NCBI GenBank assembly: GCA_023256455.1
Contig: JAGDXN010000088.1
Span: 34,713-45,777, forward strand
Source: Cuniculiplasma sp.
GTDB taxonomy: Archaea; Thermoplasmatota; Thermoplasmata; Thermoplasmatales; Thermoplasmataceae
Direction of reading: 5' to 3'
Length of the DNA stretch: 11,065 bases
Shown in pieces: positions 1 to 6,448 of the stretch. Both the position numbers and the translations under genes were made by a program. The notes beneath the pieces were generated by a model, which worked only from the letters and a program-made list of their open reading frames with translations, searched no databases and had not been told where the DNA came from. The number at the start of each line of letters is the position of its first letter. The first letter of the stretch is position 1.

Positions 1-843
1 CTCACTTTTAAGTGGCCCGGAATTTCCAATGCAGGTTGTGCATCCGAAACCTACAAGATCAAAACCAAGTTTGTCCAGATATTCCTGCAATCCGCTGTCC
101 TCAAGATATTGGGAAACAACCCTCGAACCAGGTGCAAGGCTTGTCTTTACCTTCGGGTTGATTTTCAGGCCAAGTTCAACTGCCTTCTTTGCAAGCAGTC
201 CTGCTCCAACCATAACCTTGGGGTTGGATGTATTGGTACAGCTGGTGATTGCAGCAATCACCACATCACCATCCCTTATGGTTTCCTCCTTTCCATCAAG
301 TTTTATGACAGAGGACTTAAGCGATACTTGCACAGGTGAATTCCTGCCCTCCTGGAATTTTTCGCCGTTTTCCTCCATGAATTTGAGGAAGCTCTTTCCT
401 GAATCCCTCAGTGCAACCTTCTGCTGAGGAAGCTTAGGCCCTGCAACCGTGGGCTCAATGGATGAAAGGTCAAAATCAATAAGTTCACTGTAGTCAAGGC
501 CTTTGGGTATGCCAAACATGCCCTGCTTCTGGAAATATTCCTTCACAAGATTTACATGTTCCTCTGATCTGCCGGTGAGCCTGAGATAATTCAGGGTCTC
601 CTCATCTACAGGGAATAGGGCACATGTGGCCCCATACTCAGGGCACATATTGGACAGGGTTGCCCTGTCCGTCAGGGAAAGTTCTGATACGCCATCGCCA
701 AAAAATTCAACAAACTTGCCCACAACATTGCTCTTTCTCAATAACTCTGTTAGTGTGAGAACCATATCTGTGGCAGTCACACCTTCCTTCGGTTTTCCAT
801 GAATGTTCACACCCACTACCTTTGGCACCTGGAATGTTACAGG
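1..843 (-). CDS. acnA: Aconitate hydratase, C-terminal portion (frameshifted from the upstream part; truncated by window edge)
   Basis: This is the downstream part of an aconitase A gene, in a different frame from the N-terminal piece. Aconitase interconverts citrate and isocitrate through cis-aconitate in the TCA cycle, using a [4Fe-4S] cluster. The frame is open from 843 to the edge, beginning with [19 protein letters not shown] and continuing through [11 protein letters not shown]. All three cluster cysteines are visible: one in [10 protein letters not shown] (codon 238-240) and two in [12 protein letters not shown] (codons 40-42 and 31-33). The family motif LAPGSRVV is also present. The C-terminal swivel domain lies beyond base 1. 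The segment has no start codon of its own next to a ribosome site. It should be read as the continuation of the 707-1540 reading frame after an apparent 14-base loss at about 844. Family identity is certain; whether functional protein is made is doubtful. Confidence 0.85.
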
Positions 844-1540
844 CTGCCTCTGCCTCAATGCCTCCAACACCCCATCCAAGAACTCCAAGGCCGTTTATCA
901 TTGTTGTATGGGAATCTGTTCCCACAAGGGAATCAAAATAGGCGTGGTTCTTTCCATCCTTTTTTGCTGTATGGACAACCGTGGCCAGATACTCAAGATT
1001 AACCTGATGTACTATCCCTGTTGATGGCGGGACAATTCTCAGATTCTTCATGGATTCCTGTGCCCATTTCAGGAATCTGTATCTTTCCGCATTTCTTTGA
1101 AACTCCTTCTCGGAGTTAAGTTTAAGTGAATCAGTTGTTCCATAATAATCAACCTGCACTGAATGATCTATCACAAGATCCACAGGAACTCTTGGCTCAA
1201 TCTCTTCCGGATCCCTTCCCATTTTTTTGAATACATCTCTCATGGATGCAAGATCAACAATTGCAGGCACACCTGTAAAATCCTGCATCAGGACTCTTGA
1301 CACTGTGAGCGGTACTTCAAAATCATTTTCCATATTTGATGTCCAGTTTAGAAGATTCTTGAGATCATCCTCCCTCACAGTTTCTCCATCAAGGTTCCTT
1401 GCCAAACTCTCAATCATGATTCTAATGGATAGGGGCATTTTTTCCATATTCTTATTCAACTCTGAAATTTTCTTCAGGGAAGTATAAACATATTCTTCGT
1501 TCCCAACTTTTATCCTGTCTTCAAAATCTGTCGCTCTCAT
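707..1540 (-). CDS. acnA: Aconitate hydratase, N-terminal portion, ending in a frameshift
   Basis: This is the N-terminal part of an aconitase A/IRP-type enzyme. Recognisable motifs are [47 protein letters not shown] and [27 protein letters not shown]. Homology stops just after GIEAEA (codon 847-845). The remaining ~45 codons, to the stop at 707, are out-of-frame read-through of the real gene. Family members have a residue string like AMLGQ before PVTFQVP. Here one base stands in place of those 15, so a 14-base deletion is the simplest reading. I prefer the ATG at 1540 (MRATDFEDR) over the ATG at 1555 because a TATA-like TTATAAA sits about 24 bases upstream of 1540. An in-frame start at 1555 adds only five residues. 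The gene lies downstream of the methionine-salvage operon but has its own promoter. It could be a true pseudogene or an assembly error. Confidence 0.88.
   Translation of the reverse strand: MRATDFEDRIKVGNEEYVYTSLKKISELNKNMEKMPLSIRIMIESLARNLDGETVREDDLKNLLNWTSNMENDFEVPLTVSRVLMQDFTGVPAIVDLASMRDVFKKMGRDPEEIEPRVPVDLVIDHSVQVDYYGTTDSLKLNSEKEFQRNAERYRFLKWAQESMKNLRIVPPSTGIVHQVNLEYLATVVHTAKKDGKNHAYFDSLVGTDSHTTMINGLGVLGWGVGGIEAEAACNIPGAKGSGCEHSWKTEGRCDCHRYGSHTNRVIEKEQCCGQVC
841..850 (-). other. Frameshift junction in aconitase (apparent 14-base deletion)
   Basis: On the minus strand the sequence reads GAG GCA GAG GCA, then a single G, then CCT GTA ACA in the new frame. The conserved string between these points in aconitases (Ala-Met-Leu-Gly-Gln or close) needs 15 bases and only one remains. 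The left flank ends in GGCAG. A typical codon string for the missing residues would end in GGGCAG, so slippage between two GGCAG copies could have removed exactly this amount; that mechanism is inference. Confidence 0.75.
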
Positions 1541-1560
1541 AATACAGGATTGCATATTAT

Positions 1561-1569
1561 TTTATAAAT
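1561..1569 (-). promoter_or_regulatory. TATA-like promoter of the aconitase gene
   Basis: The minus strand reads ATTTATAAA, centred about 25 bases upstream of the ATG at 1540, the spacing expected of a leaderless archaeal transcript. A second, fully palindromic GTTTATAAAC lies at 1589-1598 but is spaced poorly for either candidate start codon. Confidence 0.5.
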
Positions 1570-1646
1570 ATTGAAAACTATTTTTTTCGTTTATAAACTC
1601 ACAATTATGATTTACAGGGCAAAATGGGATCTTCCATATCAGTTTC

Positions 1647-1693
1647 AAAAAACACAGAAATAATTTCAGAATATTATATCTGGAATATTTCTG
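1647..1693 (-). terminator. Hairpin plus T6 terminator downstream of mtnC
   Basis: CAGAAATA (1655-1662) pairs with TATTTCTG (1686-1693). Inside it TTTCAGA (1664-1670) pairs with TCTGGAA (1679-1685), with one A bulge at 1663, one weak pair (1666/1683) and an 8-base loop. In the mtnC transcript the stem starts 8 bases after the stop codon and is followed almost immediately by six U (complement of 1647-1652). It resembles a bacterial intrinsic terminator and insulates the mtn operon from the aconitase gene. Confidence 0.65.
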
Positions 1694-1701
1694 GGAACTT
1701 A

Positions 1702-2427
1702 CTAGTTATCATACAATCCATCAAGTTCATTGAAACTGTTTATAATTTTGAAATTTCCGGAATTTTTGCAATCATTGCCATCCCTATTAACAAGAATCAC
1801 GTTAATATTTGATTGGTGTGCAGCCATAAGTTCCTCTTCAACATCGGAGAGAAACAATACATTTTCCCCTTTTTTTCCTGTAGCATCTAATATTTTGCCG
1901 TAACTATGGGGGTTTTTCTTATTTCCAATAGAGGTGTCAAAGAATCCACTGATATATGGGGTAAGATCACCCCATTCAGTGTGGGAAAATAGAAGCTTTT
2001 GAGATTGAATACTTCCAGATGAATATATTAAAATATCCTTTCCCTTTTCATTCCACTGGATCATTTTTTCACAGGCATCTTTGTAAACCTTAGCCAGCAG
2101 GGTTCCGTTTTCAAACCCTTTCTTCCAGATCATACCTTCCAATTCCTTGAAAGGCCCAAACTTACTATCTTTATCAACAAGTTTGCAAATAACCTCGCCC
2201 ATGTATTCCATACTTTTATTTCCTGCGGGATCTCTATTCTTAAGAAAATTTCCTGTACTTACATATTCATCAATTATTTTATCCATTAAACTGGCAACAT
2301 ATGGATCATGGTTCTCATTTAAAAAATGCTCAACATGATCCTTTACGTACCGGAACATGTCTGAATGGACGAATTCAAAGGGAACTGTTGTACCTTCTAT
2401 GTCAAGTATGATGGCCTCAATTTCCAT
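1702..2427 (-). CDS. mtnC: Enolase-phosphatase E1 (methionine salvage)
   Basis: HAD-superfamily bifunctional enzyme of the methionine salvage pathway. It enolises 2,3-diketo-5-methylthiopentyl-1-phosphate and then removes the phosphate to give acireductone; it is Mg-dependent and cytosolic. The 241-residue length suits the family (about 225-260). Motif I is LDIEGTT (D9, E11), the DxEGTT form typical of MtnC rather than the usual DxDGT of HAD enzymes. Motif II is YSSGS (S136-S137), a conserved lysine sits in NKKNP (about 170-171), and the acidic motif is FLSDVEEE (D195). HSDMF near residue 21 fits the substrate cap. It is the last gene of the mtnB-mtnD-mtnC operon, 17 bases after mtnD, with only a weak ribosome site (TGATGAAG). 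Transcription probably ends at the hairpin just past its TAG stop. Confidence 0.93.
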   Translation of the reverse strand: MEIEAIILDIEGTTVPFEFVHSDMFRYVKDHVEHFLNENHDPYVASLMDKIIDEYVSTGNFLKNRDPAGNKSMEYMGEVICKLVDKDSKFGPFKELEGMIWKKGFENGTLLAKVYKDACEKMIQWNEKGKDILIYSSGSIQSQKLLFSHTEWGDLTPYISGFFDTSIGNKKNPHSYGKILDATGKKGENVLFLSDVEEELMAAHQSNINVILVNRDGNDCKNSGNFKIINSFNELDGLYDN

Positions 2428-2444
2428 TTTAACACTTCATCAGG

Positions 2445-3005
2445 TTAATGTTCATTATGTCTTATGAATGATGGTCCAAAGCATACAGGAATAAAGTTTC
2501 TGTCCTCCCCAGAATTAGTGTAATTGGGGATCCATCCAGCCTTATTCTGAAAGAGTCTTATGGCAACTATTCGCCTCTCACCGCAAAGGTCAAACCAGTG
2601 CCTTGTCCCTGCAGGCACACTTATGAGGTCTCCTCTTTCAACCTCAATGGAAAATACATCCCCTCTTTCTGGATGGATGAAAAATATTCCCCTGCCCTCA
2701 AGGGTAAATCTGACCTCATCTTCGCTGTGTGTATGTTCCTTCCTGAATTTGGCAAGCATCTCTTCAAGACCAGGAGTGGAAGGATTCATATTGATAACAT
2801 CGGCAGTTGTATATCCTCCAATTTTTTTTAATTTTTCAATCTCTTCCCTGAATGAATCCAGAATTCTCTCCTGATCTATTTCATTATTTTCAATTTTCCC
2901 CGTATCCCATCTTTCATATGTTATTCCATTTTCTGCCAGAAACTTCTTGCATCTCTCAGGATCATCTATTTTTATTCCACTTTTTTCAATATTTATTATT
3001 GCCAT
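2445..3005 (-). CDS. mtnD: Acireductone dioxygenase (cupin)
   Basis: ARD converts acireductone and O2 to 4-methylthio-2-oxobutanoate plus formate with Fe(II), or to methylthiopropionate, formate and CO with Ni(II). The former is the direct precursor of methionine by transamination. The 186-residue length is normal for the family. The cupin metal site is clear: H91, H93 and E97 in HTHSEDEVRF, and H136 in PAGTRHWFDL. The sequence cannot tell which metal is bound. Beta-strand-rich spacing (GRGIFFIHP, VFSIEVERGDLISVPAG) matches the double-stranded beta-helix fold. The start at 3005 has a good ribosome site, AGGTG at 3011-3015, five bases upstream. That site overlaps the mtnB stop codon, so the two genes are probably translationally coupled. 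Middle gene of the operon. Confidence 0.94.
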   Translation of the reverse strand: MAIINIEKSGIKIDDPERCKKFLAENGITYERWDTGKIENNEIDQERILDSFREEIEKLKKIGGYTTADVINMNPSTPGLEEMLAKFRKEHTHSEDEVRFTLEGRGIFFIHPERGDVFSIEVERGDLISVPAGTRHWFDLCGERRIVAIRLFQNKAGWIPNYTNSGEDRNFIPVCFGPSFIRHNEH

Positions 3006-3013
3006 TTCAACAC

Positions 3014-3688
3014 CTACCTTATATTTGCGGTCTTTAATAGTAAGGTTCTGTATTTTACCTCAAAAAGAAATTCCAGGGCTTCCGCATGTCTCCTGGCCTC
3101 ATCTACTGTTTTTCCCCAGGTATAGAGTCCATGTCCGCTGAGGAGAAATCCATGGACATTGCTGAATTTTTCAAGGCCCTTAATAACATCTCCAGAAAGC
3201 CTCTCCATATTTTGCGAATTGTTAAAAACTGGAATTTTCTCCTCCATAAGATGTGTGCTGTTTCCAGAGAGGGCCTTAAGCATTTCATACCCTTCAATGG
3301 AAATATAACCCTTTTCTGCATATATTTCAGAGAGTACTGTACCGAACACTGAGTGTGTATGTATTACAGAGAAGGCCCTGTATTTCTTAATTATGGATAT
3401 GTGAAGAAGGGTTTCTGCGGAAGGCTTCAGATTTCCTGAAACCGCCTTCCCACTGGCATCAACATTAATGAAGCTGGCAACATTGAGGTTACCCTTATCC
3501 ACCCCACTGCAGCTTATCTGGAGAAGAAAGGGTTCGTCTCGAAGAACAGTGCTTATGTTTCCACCTGTAGCGGGAAGAAACCCCTTTCCATTGAGTATGG
3601 ATGCAGTATGTATCATTTCCTGTGCGTTTTGCATAAACTTCTCCATTTCATCATGATAAATATCTATCCCTTCCCCAAATACTGCCAT
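3014..3688 (-). CDS. mtnB: Methylthioribulose-1-phosphate dehydratase (class II aldolase fold)
   Basis: It dehydrates 5-methylthioribulose-1-phosphate to the diketo phosphate used by MtnC, with a Zn ion bound by histidines. The protein is 224 residues. The class II aldolase/adducin fold is shown by LPATGGNIS (38-46, phosphate-binding loop), VIHTHS (H110, H112) and SGHGLYTWG (H186), the three expected zinc ligands. SIEGYEM carries an acidic residue (E135) at the position where the family has its catalytic glutamate. HGLYTWG with TVDEARRHAEALEFLFE is characteristic of MtnB rather than fuculose aldolase. It is first in the operon and 8 bases from mtnD. The start is uncertain: ATG 3688 is used here, but M15 (3646) also leaves a full domain, and the near TATA-like element (3701-3711) would start transcription close to 3682, inside this ORF. 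Confidence 0.92.
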   Translation of the reverse strand: MAVFGEGIDIYHDEMEKFMQNAQEMIHTASILNGKGFLPATGGNISTVLRDEPFLLQISCSGVDKGNLNVASFINVDASGKAVSGNLKPSAETLLHISIIKKYRAFSVIHTHSVFGTVLSEIYAEKGYISIEGYEMLKALSGNSTHLMEEKIPVFNNSQNMERLSGDVIKGLEKFSNVHGFLLSGHGLYTWGKTVDEARRHAEALEFLFEVKYRTLLLKTANIR

Positions 3689-3700
3689 TTTGATTTAGTA

Positions 3701-3757
3701 TTATTTTATAATCAAAATATTTCTGTAGTTTATACTATCATAAAATATTAGTATAAA
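3701..3757 (-). promoter_or_regulatory. mtn operon promoter region with 9-bp inverted repeat
   Basis: TTTATACTA (3729-3737) and TAGTATAAA (3749-3757) form a perfect 9-bp inverted repeat with an 11-base spacer. Each arm looks like a TATA box for the strand pointing away from the other. The left arm, read on the minus strand, would start transcription about 19 bases before the mtnB ATG. A second minus-strand TATA-like stretch, TTATAAAATAA, lies at 3701-3711. The repeat may be an operator, a bidirectional promoter, or chance in AT-rich DNA. Confidence 0.45.
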
Positions 3758-3882
3758 ATGATGAAATACCTCTTCAAGACAGTTTAAATTATTACCTGTA
3801 ATGTTTTTTCATTACCAAATGTTCCACTTAAGGTAAGAATGAAAAATTTCCAGAAATATGAAGAGTAAAAAGGAATTATATG

Positions 3883-3891
3883 TTTATATGG
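3883..3891 (+). promoter_or_regulatory. TATA box for the 3913 gene (leaderless)
   Basis: TTTATATGG is centred 27 bases upstream of the ATG at 3913, the expected distance for transcription starting at the start codon. No ribosome site is seen before that ATG. The same TTTATATGG occurs at the same spacing before the zinc-ribbon gene at 9221. Confidence 0.65.
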
Positions 3892-3912
3892 AAATAAGCA
3901 ATAATCAACAAT

Positions 3913-4335
3913 ATGGTACCTCTGGAAATAGAAAGGCCATGGATAAAGCAGGGTTTGGGCAGGAGGACCTTTGCCGGAGTTATGCTTGTAACTTTCATCA
4001 CATTTATTCTCATAGTGGCACTTAATGGTGTGGGTGGCCAGACTGTGAATGTGCAGCAGATCAATGTAAAATTCAGTAATTCACAGGAGCCTTCCTTTTC
4101 CTCTCCCTATGGAAAGTTTACCTACTCAGGGTCATCCAGTGTACTTATAGATGTCCATATTAAGATAACAAACAACGCCCACTTCGCCATAACCCAGGTT
4201 CATGCAGGCAGCCCTTTCACTGCAAGATTAACATCGCAGGTAAACATAGATGGAAACGGTGATTATTCAATTCCTGTTTGTGTTACAATGCCTTCACAGA
4301 ACTATGCCGGTTCCCTGAACTTAACATTTCAATAA
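3913..4335 (+). CDS. Signal-anchored exported protein of unknown function
   Basis: I do not recognise the family. The 140-residue protein has a short basic N-terminus (K12, R17, R18), one hydrophobic segment at about 20-38 (FAGVMLVTFITFILIVAL) and then an outside-facing domain of about 100 residues. That domain is rich in Ser, Thr, Asn, Val and Ile in alternating patterns (SVLIDVHIKITN, SLNLTFQ), suggesting a small beta-sandwich. It has one cysteine (C123) and one N-glycosylation sequon (N136). The topology resembles small archaeal pseudopilin-like or surface proteins, but no class III (prepilin) peptidase site is evident. Start choice is supported by the TATA box 27 bases upstream. The next gene on the same strand begins 105 bases later with its own weaker TATA-like element, so co-transcription is possible but unproven. 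Confidence 0.72.
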   Translation: MVPLEIERPWIKQGLGRRTFAGVMLVTFITFILIVALNGVGGQTVNVQQINVKFSNSQEPSFSSPYGKFTYSGSSSVLIDVHIKITNNAHFAITQVHAGSPFTARLTSQVNIDGNGDYSIPVCVTMPSQNYAGSLNLTFQ

Positions 4336-4344
4336 AATAGCCAT

Positions 4345-4363
4345 TTGAATCAATGTTATTCAA
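4345..4363 (+). terminator. Inverted repeat downstream of the 3913 gene
   Basis: TTGAAT and ATTCAA, a 6-bp perfect stem with a 7-base loop, begin 9 bases past the TAA stop. No long T tract follows, so a terminator role is only suggested. Confidence 0.3.
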
Positions 4364-4410
4364 CGGAACTTTAAGCTTACCACCGGGTGTAGTCTCAAAT
4401 CAGAGAAAAA

Positions 4411-4420
4411 ATTTTTAAGG
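4411..4420 (+). promoter_or_regulatory. Weak TATA-like element for the 4441 gene
   Basis: ATTTTTAAGG is centred about 26 bases before the ATG at 4441, with no ribosome site in between. The spacing suits a leaderless transcript, but the match to a TATA box is poor. Confidence 0.35.
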
Positions 4421-4440
4421 TTTTAAAATATGAATAAGAA

Positions 4441-5715
4441 ATGAAAAAACTGACATGGCTGAGTTACATTTTTCTTTTCATTGGCCTTTTTGCATTGATC
4501 GCCTCAACACTTTATATCCCTCCAGCCGTTACACAAAAAACTACTCCTGTCAGCGGCATCTCTCAGACGGTTGACAGGATCATCAGAATGAATGAAGATA
4601 ATGCCACAGAATATTTCTGGGACTGTGCCAATCCGGTTAACGGACTCATAAGGGATCATTCCCAGGCCAGTTCTCCATCATCCATATCGGCAGTTGGCTT
4701 TGGCTTCACGTCACTCATAATAGGATATGAAAATGGCCTCTTTACAAAAAATGAGGTTTATGATAGAATATGGACAGCTCTAAATTATTTCAACAACACC
4801 ACGAATATGCATGGTTTTTACTATCACTTTATAAATATGTATAATGGTTCCCCAGCCTATAACAGTGGCTTTTCCTCCATAGATACAACTCTTTTCATAT
4901 CCGGAGCATTGTTTGCAGGACAGTTTTTCCAGAACACTTCCCTGCAGATGCTTGCGGACAGGCTTTATGAAAGAATCAACTGGCAGTGGATGACGAACAA
5001 CACCACTCTTCTCAATATGTGTTACTATCCACAATCAGGTTTCTCCCACTATTACTGGACAGATTACAGTGAAGCACTCCTGATGTATATCCTTGCACTG
5101 GGCTCGCCAACCCACCCAATTCCTGTTTCAGACTGGTCAGCCTGGATTTCCACATGGAGGACGAATGGGCAGGGGCCTTTGAAACACTGGGCGTCCTCAG
5201 ATGAAAGCATGTTCACCTATCTTTATGCTCAGGCATATATAGATTTCAAAAATCTAAGCTTCAATTACGTTGGCAACTTATGGAACAACTCAAGAAAAGC
5301 AATTCTTTACGATATATCCTTTGCTCAGGCCAACACGGAGTACGAGACATTTGACCAGGGCTTCTGGGGTATTTCAGCAAGCAATGGACCCAACGGATAC
5401 AGGGCATACGGTGCAATTAATGGAGGTACAGACGGGACGGTTGCTCCATATGCCATGATCGGGGCACTCCCCTTTGTGCCTAACCAGTCAAAATTGGCCA
5501 TAATAAAAATGTGGGATATGAAAAACCAGACCTTTGGGGCATATGGTTTTGTTGATGCATTTAATATTGAGGATAACTGGTTTTCCCCTGTATATATAGG
5601 AATAGATGTTGGCATTGAAGTTCTAATGACCCAGAATTATATCAATGGTTTTGTGTGGAACTATTTTATGAAAATATCCTATGTTGAAAACGCCCTCTAT
5701 CTTCTGGGCGTTTGA
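4441..5715 (+). CDS. Signal-anchored glucoamylase-like glycoside hydrolase (COG5368 / PF10091, GH144/GH189-related)
   Basis: The 424-residue protein has an N-terminal hydrophobic anchor (about 7-26) and a long (alpha/alpha)6-barrel-type domain typical of the glucoamylase-like family. Members studied elsewhere act on beta-1,2-glucans (GH144 endo-glucanases; GH189 cyclisation domains of cyclic glucan synthases). Family landmarks in order are NGLIRDHS (67-74), SISAVGFGFTSL (81-92), GFYYHF (125-130), SSIDTTLFISGALFAGQFF (145-163), INWQWM (179-184), DYSEALLMYILALGSPTHP (208-226), FWGISASNGPNGYRAYG (308-324), DGTVAPYAMIGALPF (331-345), YGFVDAFN (368-375) and YIGIDVGIEVLM (385-396). E211 and D148 are candidate catalytic acids by position in conserved motifs; this was not verified by alignment. 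Eleven N-x-S/T sequons (N54, 118, 119, 135, 165, 186, 187, 271, 282, 348, 362) support an exported glycoprotein. Substrate is inferred only. Confidence 0.85.
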   Translation: MKKLTWLSYIFLFIGLFALIASTLYIPPAVTQKTTPVSGISQTVDRIIRMNEDNATEYFWDCANPVNGLIRDHSQASSPSSISAVGFGFTSLIIGYENGLFTKNEVYDRIWTALNYFNNTTNMHGFYYHFINMYNGSPAYNSGFSSIDTTLFISGALFAGQFFQNTSLQMLADRLYERINWQWMTNNTTLLNMCYYPQSGFSHYYWTDYSEALLMYILALGSPTHPIPVSDWSAWISTWRTNGQGPLKHWASSDESMFTYLYAQAYIDFKNLSFNYVGNLWNNSRKAILYDISFAQANTEYETFDQGFWGISASNGPNGYRAYGAINGGTDGTVAPYAMIGALPFVPNQSKLAIIKMWDMKNQTFGAYGFVDAFNIEDNWFSPVYIGIDVGIEVLMTQNYINGFVWNYFMKISYVENALYLLGV

Positions 5716-5728
5716 AAATATTTTCAAA
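5711..5728. terminator. Palindrome shared by two convergent gene ends
   Basis: TTTGAAAATATTTTCAAA is a perfect 18-bp palindrome. It contains the TGA stop of the glycoside hydrolase gene (5713-5715) and ends 5 bases from the stop of the converging minus-strand gene (5733). Its symmetry would let it serve both transcripts as a bidirectional terminator. It could instead be a protein-binding site. Confidence 0.4.
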
Positions 5729-5732
5729 GAAT

Positions 5733-6071
5733 TCAATGAAAACCCTTTAAAATCAGATATTTGTTTAACAGATTCTTGATTTTCCTGTTGACCTTCTCTT
5801 TCTCAAGCCTGCCCATCATTTGAAGGTCTGAAAGGAGGGCTGAAATCTTTATGACGTTGGCGTGAATTTTCATGTATTCTTCATAGGACGAATAGTTTAT
5901 GGATGCAATCTTTCCCTGAATGAATGTTTTATCCCTCAGATTTTCCACATAGTTTGAATATTCCGATTCAAGCTCCTCTATGGTTTCCCTGTATTCCTCA
6001 AAGTTATTCTCTATCTCCTTAACTTCATCTACCGTGAGAGGGCAGATTCTTCTTATGTTATCAAGATCCAT
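5733..6071 (-). CDS. Small coiled-coil protein, unknown function (second of a coupled pair)
   Basis: I do not recognise the family. The 112-residue soluble protein is charged and almost entirely helical by composition. Heptad-like runs include VKEIENNFEEYRETIEELESEYSNYVENL (about 17-45) and, after a likely turn, KISALLSDLQMMGRLEKEKVNRKIKNLLNKYLILK near the C-terminus, suggesting a helical hairpin. One cysteine (C10) lies in RRICPLT. There is no signal peptide or membrane segment. The ATG at 6071 overlaps the stop of the upstream gene as TGATG, so translation is almost certainly coupled and the two products may form a complex. A cytoplasmic structural or adaptor role is possible, but no function can be assigned. 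Confidence 0.7.
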   Translation of the reverse strand: MDLDNIRRICPLTVDEVKEIENNFEEYRETIEELESEYSNYVENLRDKTFIQGKIASINYSSYEEYMKIHANVIKISALLSDLQMMGRLEKEKVNRKIKNLLNKYLILKGFH

Positions 6072-6262
6072 CAGTATTTCATCTCTTCCAGGTAGTCTAT
6101 AATTTCAACACTTGACTCATAATCCTTTTTCTCCTCTTCCAGAATTCTCCTGTTCGTCGTAACCATGGATGTTAAATTTTCTATTTCAAGTTTCAGATCT
6201 TCATTCATCTCTGCGTAATTTCTTATGGTTTCCCTTAACTTCCTCAAAATTGCGTCATTCAT
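6071..6262 (-). CDS. Small coiled-coil protein, unknown function (first of a coupled pair)
   Basis: The 63-residue acidic helical protein is not recognised as a family member. Nearly the whole length has coiled-coil character (LRKLRETIRNYAEMNEDLKLEIENL and RRILEEEKKDYESSVEIIDYLEEM), with a possible break at SMVTTN (32-37). It has no cysteines, signal peptide or membrane segment. It precedes the 112-residue coiled-coil gene with a one-base stop/start overlap, and their similar composition suggests they pair with each other. The ATG at 6262 has no ribosome site, but a weak TATA-like TTAATTTAAG lies about 24 bases upstream, consistent with leaderless transcription. Given its size, it is a real gene mainly by virtue of the overlap and the composition. 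Confidence 0.62.
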   Translation of the reverse strand: MNDAILRKLRETIRNYAEMNEDLKLEIENLTSMVTTNRRILEEEKKDYESSVEIIDYLEEMKY

Positions 6263-6280
6263 ATTCAGGTATGGGATTTC

Positions 6281-6290
6281 CTTAAATTAA
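6281..6290 (-). promoter_or_regulatory. Weak TATA-like element for the coiled-coil pair
   Basis: Read on the minus strand, TTAATTTAAG is centred about 24 bases before the ATG at 6262. The rest of the 6263-6431 gap is AT-rich with no further ORF that I can support. Confidence 0.3.
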
Positions 6291-6429
6291 TACCTTTCTT
6301 CGGTTTAAAAATTTTTAATAAGAATTACATGAAACCCTTTTAAATATTAACATTTCCAGGAATATCTGTCTGCTGTTATGGCCACTGTTTATTGACAGAA
6401 ATATTTCCGTATATTCAGGCCTTTTCTAT

Positions 6430-6448
6430 GTTCAATAAATAATTGAAC
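6430..6448 (-). terminator. Inverted repeat over the stop codon of the DUF5680 gene
   Basis: GTTCAAT (6430-6436) and ATTGAAC (6442-6448) form a 7-bp perfect stem around a 5-base loop. The stem spans the last codons and the TGA stop at 6432-6434. No T tract follows on the minus strand, so termination is only a suggestion. Confidence 0.35.

Noticed and set aside
29..427. Plus-strand 132-residue ORF
   Set aside because: It is antisense to clear aconitase coding sequence holding the cluster cysteine, and its product has no family features.
707..860. Programmed ribosomal frameshifting in aconitase
   Set aside because: A ribosome slip would not restore the five missing conserved residues, and there is no slippery heptamer or shift-prone stop at the junction.
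1624..1812. Plus-strand 62-residue ORF over the mtnC end
   Set aside because: It runs through the terminator hairpin and antisense to mtnC; there is no promoter or ribosome site.
2560..2874. Plus-strand 104-residue ORF
   Set aside because: It lies antisense within mtnD, whose metal-binding motifs are intact, so it is a composition shadow.
3758..3764. ATGATGA as the C box of a C/D guide RNA
   Set aside because: No D box (CTGA) or internal C'/D' pair is found at a suitable distance.
5325..5615. Minus-strand 96-residue ORF
   Set aside because: It is antisense to the most conserved part of the glycoside hydrolase gene and has no features of its own.
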